Shown here: positions 60,020 to 64,000 of the stretch, in pieces
Position numbering within the stretch: position 1 is the first letter of the stretch
Layout of the letters: every line of letters begins with the position of its first letter
NCBI RefSeq assembly: GCF_027620315.1
Contig: NZ_JAPNNL010000004.1
Span: 38,732-102,731 of the forward strand
Direction of reading: 5' to 3'
From: Nonomuraea corallina
Lineage (GTDB): Bacteria > Actinomycetota > Actinomycetes > Streptosporangiales > Streptosporangiaceae
DNA length: 64,000 nt
Notes under the pieces: model-generated
Databases searched by the model: none
Told to the model about the DNA's origin: nothing
What the model saw: the letters and a program-made list of their open reading frames with translations, nothing else
Translations under genes and position numbers: made by a program

Positions 60020-60451
60020 ATGGCGTACGACATCCAGGTGGTCATCGACTCACAGGATCCGCACAACCTGGCCGACTGGTGGGCCGACGCCCTGGGCTGG
60101 GAGGTCGAACGGCAGGACGAGGCGTTCATCCGCAGCCTCATCGAGCGGGGCGACGCCGGCGAGGACGACACCGCCTTCCACCGCGGCGCCCTGGTGTGGA
60201 AGGACGGCGCGGCGATCCGCCACCCGGGCGGCCTGCGGCGCGCCCCGCGCGTGCTCTTCCAGCTCGTGCCCGAGCCGAAGACGACCAAGAACCGGGTGCA
60301 CCTCGACGTCAGGGCCGGGGCCGAGAGCATCGACGCCGAGGTGGAGCGACTGGTGGGCAAGGGCGCGAAGGTGCTGCACGAGGGACGGCTGGGGCCCACC
60401 CGCTGGGTGACGATCGCCGATCCCGAGGGCAACGAGCTCTGCATCGCCTGA
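60020..60451 (+). CDS. VOC/glyoxalase-like domain protein
   Basis: A 143-aa single-domain VOC protein: IQVVIDSQDPHNLADWWADALG at the start (given as QVVIDSQDPHNLADWW), KNRVHLDVRAG in the middle and the metal Glu-type WVTIADPEGNELCIA at the end. It resembles the glyoxalase-like group of actinomycetes; no substrate can be given. Confidence 0.87.
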   Translation: MAYDIQVVIDSQDPHNLADWWADALGWEVERQDEAFIRSLIERGDAGEDDTAFHRGALVWKDGAAIRHPGGLRRAPRVLFQLVPEPKTTKNRVHLDVRAGAESIDAEVERLVGKGAKVLHEGRLGPTRWVTIADPEGNELCIA

Positions 60452-60536
60452 TCCGGACGATCACTCCGGGAGTGCGTGAGCCCTGCGGCGCGGGGTAACA
60501 GGGTCACTGTCCCGAGACCTGGAGGAGAGGACGCGC

Positions 60537-61727
60537 GTGGACGTTCCGGCGCTGGTGTGGTGGTTGACGATCATCGGGATCGCCGGCCTGCTGCTCTTCG
60601 ACTTCTTCTTCCATGTACGCAAGCCGCACATCCCCACGCTCAAGGAGGCCGCGGTCTGGTCGGCCCTGTACGTGGGGATCGCCGTGCTGTTCGGCCTGGG
60701 CGTGTGGGTCTTCGGCGGCCACACCATGGGCGCCGAGTACTTCGCCGGTTACGTCACCGAGAAGGCGCTCTCGGTCGACAACCTCTTCGTCTTCCTGGTG
60801 ATCATCGCCAGCTTCCGGGTGCCCCGGGCCGACCAGCAGAAGGTGCTGCTCATCGGGATCACGTTCGCGCTGGTGGCCAGGAGCGGGTTCATCCTCCTGG
60901 GCGCGACGCTGATCAACATGTTCGCCTGGGTCTTCTACGTCTTCGGGCTGATCCTGCTCTTCACCGCCGGACACCTCATGAGGCAGGAGAGCGAGAAGAG
61001 CCACCAGGGCGACAACTTCGTGGTCCGGCTGACCCGGCGCTTCCTGCCCACCTCCGAGCACTACGACGGCGACAGGCTCACCACGGTCGTCGACGGCAAG
61101 CGCGTCCTCACCCCGATGCTGCTGGTCATGGTCGCCATCGCCGGCACCGACCTGCTCTTCGCGCTCGACTCCATCCCGGCCATCTTCGGCCTCACCCAGC
61201 ACGTCTACCTGGTCTTCACGGCCACCGCGTTCTCCCTGCTGGGTTTGCGGCAGCTCTACTTCCTCATCGACGGCCTGCTCGACCGGCTCATCTACCTCTC
61301 GTACGGGCTGGCCGTGATCCTCGGCTTCATCGGCGTGAAGCTGATCCTGCACGCCCTGCACGAGAACAACGTGCCGTTCATCAACGACGGCGAGCCCGTC
61401 CCCGTGGTCGAGGTCTCCACCGGGCTCTCCCTGATCGTGATCGTCACCGCGCTGCTGGTCACCGTCATCGCCTCCCTGGCCAGCACCAAGGGCCGGGCGC
61501 AGAACCTCTCCTCCGCCGCCCGCCGCTACGCCACCAGGCTCCTGGACGAGGAGTGCGAGCCGGAGGAGTGCGCGTACTTCTACCGTAAGCTCCAGGCCGA
61601 GGAGGAGGAGCTGCGCAGGCTGCCCGAGAAGTACCGGGCGAAGATCCGCGAGGACGAGCAGCTGATGGACATGCTGCGCCGGGTCCACGAGCTGCACGGC
61701 CCGGAGGCGGCCCGCCGGCCGGGCTGA
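60537..61727 (+). CDS. TerC-family membrane protein (metal transporter)
   Basis: A 396-aa TerC/Alx-type protein with about nine helices. The conserved acidic metal-site motifs are present: EKALSVDNLFVFLVI and, in the second half, IAGTDLLFALDSIPAIFG. A charged tail of about 80 residues follows (CEPEECAYFYRKLQAEEEEL). TerC proteins transport Mn2+ or supply metal to secreted enzymes; tellurite resistance is another role. GTG 60537 follows GGAGGAGAGG. No yybP-ykoY riboswitch was recognised upstream. Confidence 0.9.
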   Translation: MDVPALVWWLTIIGIAGLLLFDFFFHVRKPHIPTLKEAAVWSALYVGIAVLFGLGVWVFGGHTMGAEYFAGYVTEKALSVDNLFVFLVIIASFRVPRADQQKVLLIGITFALVARSGFILLGATLINMFAWVFYVFGLILLFTAGHLMRQESEKSHQGDNFVVRLTRRFLPTSEHYDGDRLTTVVDGKRVLTPMLLVMVAIAGTDLLFALDSIPAIFGLTQHVYLVFTATAFSLLGLRQLYFLIDGLLDRLIYLSYGLAVILGFIGVKLILHALHENNVPFINDGEPVPVVEVSTGLSLIVIVTALLVTVIASLASTKGRAQNLSSAARRYATRLLDEECEPEECAYFYRKLQAEEEELRRLPEKYRAKIREDEQLMDMLRRVHELHGPEAARRPG

Positions 61728-61736
61728 CCGGCGGGC
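61710..61736. terminator. hairpin between terC and the convergent gene
   Basis: gcccgccgg and ccggcgggc are exact complements around a nine-base loop that includes the terC stop codon. It could terminate both converging transcripts. Confidence 0.6.
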
Positions 61737-61745
61737 GCCCCGCGA

Positions 61746-61928
61746 TCAGGTCTCGGTCTGCTTCTCGTAGCCCTCGTCCTGCCCGTACACCTCCTCCTGT
61801 CCCTCCTCTTCCGGCAGGGACGCCGGGTCGGTCGGCGACGGGGCGAACTCCTCGCCGATGTCCTCGTCGAGGTGTTCCTCCGGGTGTTCGCGCCGGTCGG
61901 CCAGCGGGCGCTCGTCGGGCTCTGACAT
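61746..61928 (-). CDS. small acidic conserved hypothetical protein
   Basis: A 60-aa protein, rich in Glu/Asp (HPEEHLDEDIGEE, EEEGQEEVYGQDEG) and presumably disordered. ATG 61928 has CAGGAGGAG seven bases upstream. The acidic composition and correct ribosome site support a real gene; function is unknown. Confidence 0.6.
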   Translation of the reverse strand: MSEPDERPLADRREHPEEHLDEDIGEEFAPSPTDPASLPEEEGQEEVYGQDEGYEKQTET

Positions 61929-61996
61929 GGCTCCTCCTGCGATCTCGGTACGAGCCTCCTGCCCGGACGGCCTCCGCCGACTCCCCGTGGGGGCCG

Positions 61997-63151
61997 TCAG
62001 CGCATCCGGACGGCGAGCAGACGCCAGATCGCGAGCTGGAGCAGGGCCAGCGCCATCGAGAAGGGGATGAGGGTCCACACGCCGGCGCTCCCGGCGACGG
62101 CTCCCGCCAGCCACGGAAGCAGTCCGCCGCCGAAGACCGACATGCCGTTCATGACGCCGATGGCGGTGGGCACCAGCCTGGCCTCGGTGAGGCGCGGCAC
62201 CACCGCCATGGCGGTCGGGAACACCGGCCCGAGGAAGAACCCGAGCAGCGCGAGCCCCGCGCCCGCCACCGCGCCGCCCGGCGCCGCCCAGATCAGCGCC
62301 ACCGACGCCACGACCCCGGCGAGGCACGCGTACGCCATCGCGGTCGTGCTCCACCCGAGCCGCGCGGCGACCGGGCTGATCAGGAACCGCCCGGCGGTCA
62401 GCCCCAGCCAGTAGCCGCTCATCATGGCCCCGGCTGCCGTGGCGGCCTGGGCGTGCTCGTCCACGAGGAACGTGAAGCCCCAGTTGCCGACCGCCGTCTC
62501 CAGTCCCACGTACACGACGAGGAAGAGGCAGGCCAGCACCACGGAGAGCGAGCGCAGCGCCGTGCCCAGCAGCCCGCCGCGCGCCGGCCCGTCCGCCGCC
62601 GCGCGCACCTCGCGGGGGTACGCGAACCGCGTCCCCGCCGCGAGCGGCACGAACGCCGCCGCCAGCACCAGCCAGACCTCGTTCCACGGCGCGAACGTCA
62701 GCATCCACGTCGCCAGCAGCGGCCCGAGCAGCGCCCCCACGCCGAAGTACGCGTGCAGCCGGTTGAGCAGCGCGGTCGCCGACGGCAGCCCGGCCAGGTA
62801 GGTGTTGAGCACCGCCTCCAGCAGCCCCATCCCGTACCCGGCCAGCACCTGCACCGCCACGAACCCCGCGAACGACGGCCGCAGTCCCATGATCAGCGCC
62901 GACAGCACGTACGCGCCCCCGCCCGCCAGCAACGCGGACCGCGTCCCCCACCGCCGCACCATCGCCCCGGAGCCGGACCCGGCCAGCAGGTAACCGGCGG
63001 AGAAGGTGAAGAAGATGACGCCGATCGTGGCCATGTCGACGCCGTAGTCGGCGATCTGCGCGGGCAGCAGCACCCCGGAGACCCCGCCGGTGACCCCGAC
63101 CAGGATGAAGATCGCGTACGAGAGAAGGACCGAACCGCGCTGACCGGACAC
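61997..63151 (-). CDS. MFS transporter
   Basis: A 384-aa protein with about twelve helices. The A-motif region VRRWGTRSALLAGGGAY follows helix 2, and GYGMGLLEAVLNTYLAG resembles the sugar/drug-type carriers of the major facilitator superfamily (FucP/YfcJ-like). The second half has MMSGYWLGLTAGRFLISPVA. The substrate is unknown. GTG 63151 is close to the divergent edge of the window's last genes. Confidence 0.87.
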   Translation of the reverse strand: MSGQRGSVLLSYAIFILVGVTGGVSGVLLPAQIADYGVDMATIGVIFFTFSAGYLLAGSGSGAMVRRWGTRSALLAGGGAYVLSALIMGLRPSFAGFVAVQVLAGYGMGLLEAVLNTYLAGLPSATALLNRLHAYFGVGALLGPLLATWMLTFAPWNEVWLVLAAAFVPLAAGTRFAYPREVRAAADGPARGGLLGTALRSLSVVLACLFLVVYVGLETAVGNWGFTFLVDEHAQAATAAGAMMSGYWLGLTAGRFLISPVAARLGWSTTAMAYACLAGVVASVALIWAAPGGAVAGAGLALLGFFLGPVFPTAMAVVPRLTEARLVPTAIGVMNGMSVFGGGLLPWLAGAVAGSAGVWTLIPFSMALALLQLAIWRLLAVRMR

Positions 63152-63219
63152 GCGACCCCCTGGGGTGAGGCGCGGCGACGTGTCCGATGGTAGCGAGAAG
63201 GATCATTCCCCGGCAGGGG

Positions 63220-64000
63220 TCAGAGCACCTGGAGCAGCGATCGTCGCCTGGCGGACGCCGGTTCGGTCAGCCACTGGCTGACGCGGCCCTTCGCGTCGAG
63301 GACGGCCCAGCGGTTGGCGGTCCTGCCGTGCAGCCGCGCCACCAGCCGGCCGTCGGCGAGGTAGAAGGCGCCGATCACGCGGGCGCCCCGCACCGGGATC
63401 GGCACCCGCCGGCCGGTGACGGTGTCGACCACCGTCGGCGTGAACCACACCGGCCACGAGCCGTCGCCGCCCGGGTCATCGGGGCGCAGCGCGTGGACCA
63501 CGACGTAACGGCCGCCCGGCGACAGGCTCTGCACGTGGTTGGCCAGTCCGACGCCCTTGACCTTGACCGACTTCCCCGTTGTGAGATCGAGGCGGTGGAC
63601 GCCCCGGGTCGTGCCGGCGTATCCGGCGAGGTAGCGGCCGTCGGGCGACCACGTCAGGTGGCACGGGCCGCCCGTCCTGCCCACCACGCGGTCGCCGCGC
63701 CCGTCCGCGCCGACCACCCGCACCCGCGAGCCGTCGACGTAGGCGACGCGCCGCGAGTCGGGCGACCACGCGGGGGTCAGACACGGCACGTCGCCCGGCA
63801 CGCCCCGGGCCACGGTCCGCACCTTGCCGTCCGCGCGCACCCGCAGCGCGGAGCCGCTGACGTAGGCGACCTTCCGCCCGTCGGGGGAGACCGCGAACTG
63901 CACGCTGTCCTTCAGCCGGGCCAGGGCCTTCCACCCGGAGGGCGGGTGGTGGCGGTCGATCCGGTAGGCGCCGTCGTAGTGGACGTAGACCGCGGCCCCC
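63220..64000 (-). CDS. PD40/TolB-like beta-propeller protein (partial)
   Basis: The C-terminal part (260 codons) of a protein whose start lies beyond the window. It has repeated WD40-like PD40 blades: FAVSPDGRKVAYVSG, PAWSPDSRRVAYVDG, LTWSPDGRYLAGYAG and QSLSPGGRYVVVHAL. Such propellers occur in TolB-like and lipoprotein sensor proteins. The frame stays open through 64000, so the N-terminus, possible signal peptide and extra domains cannot be seen. Confidence 0.75.
   Translation of the reverse strand, partial: GAAVYVHYDGAYRIDRHHPPSGWKALARLKDSVQFAVSPDGRKVAYVSGSALRVRADGKVRTVARGVPGDVPCLTPAWSPDSRRVAYVDGSRVRVVGADGRGDRVVGRTGGPCHLTWSPDGRYLAGYAGTTRGVHRLDLTTGKSVKVKGVGLANHVQSLSPGGRYVVVHALRPDDPGGDGSWPVWFTPTVVDTVTGRRVPIPVRGARVIGAFYLADGRLVARLHGRTANRWAVLDAKGRVSQWLTEPASARRRSLLQVL

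Noticed and set aside
60452..60536. yybP-ykoY manganese riboswitch before terC
   Set aside because: TerC genes often carry it, but the conserved yybP-ykoY blocks were not found in this short leader.

Overview
The window looks like chromosomal DNA of a very GC-rich, filamentous-type actinomycete, probably Streptosporangiales or a relative. The evidence is strong G/C bias at third codon positions, the frequent GTG starts, the XRE-DUF5753/DUF397 pair beside an RsbW-like ATPase, an actinobacterial group 1h-type [NiFe] hydrogenase, and a c-di-AMP (ydaO-type) riboswitch in front of a cell-wall hydrolase. No tRNA, rRNA, CRISPR array, transposase or integrase was recognised.

Layout. (1) 0-20 kb is an accessory, defence-like region. 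It holds a HelD/UvrD-type helicase, a methyltransferase, an XRE/DUF397/ATPase regulatory set, a GC-poorer pair (nucleotidyltransferase-like protein plus coiled-coil partner), and a NYN-type nuclease. These are followed by a complete type I restriction-modification operon (hsdM-hsdS-hsdR), which runs on into a SprT/YgjP-like metallopeptidase, a single-chain N6-adenine methyltransferase with its own HTH and target-recognition-like domain, and a Ser/Thr kinase with a TPR-like tail. (2) 19.4-27.6 kb is mixed: a RecF/OLD-like ATPase, a TetR repressor with two matching operators, a NarL-type two-component system, a methyltransferase ending in a 23-bp repeat, a zone of gene remnants, a histidine phosphatase and a RibD/DHFR-like reductase. 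(3) 27.8-41.4 kb is a hydrogenase locus. It encodes the structural subunits, the endopeptidase, HypA, C, D, E and F, a second HypC-like protein, two SIS-domain proteins, several cluster-specific small proteins and a PadR regulator. HypB is not present. (4) 41.5-50.5 kb carries an acyl-CoA dehydrogenase, TspO, a KimA/APC-type transporter, the riboswitch-controlled CHAP protein, an ArsB/NhaD-like transporter with a CBS protein, and a secreted polysaccharide lyase. (5) 50.6-64 kb holds a second NarL-type two-component system, an ABC ATPase with a degenerate signature, two PAP2 phosphatases, an alpha/beta hydrolase behind a long inverted repeat, an LCP ligase, a PadR repressor with a palindromic operator, an MBL hydrolase, TerC, an MFS transporter and the end of a PD40/TolB-like protein.

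How the genes work together. The left region reads as a defence island in which a conventional type I R-M operon is extended, with tight spacing, by a peptidase, an apparently nuclease-less methyltransferase and a kinase. The hydrogenase locus would make a soluble-looking enzyme (no Tat signal on the small subunit, Asp in place of a proximal-cluster Cys) of the kind used to scavenge low-level H2. Short tandem repeats at gene ends recur throughout the window, above all in the hydrogenase locus.
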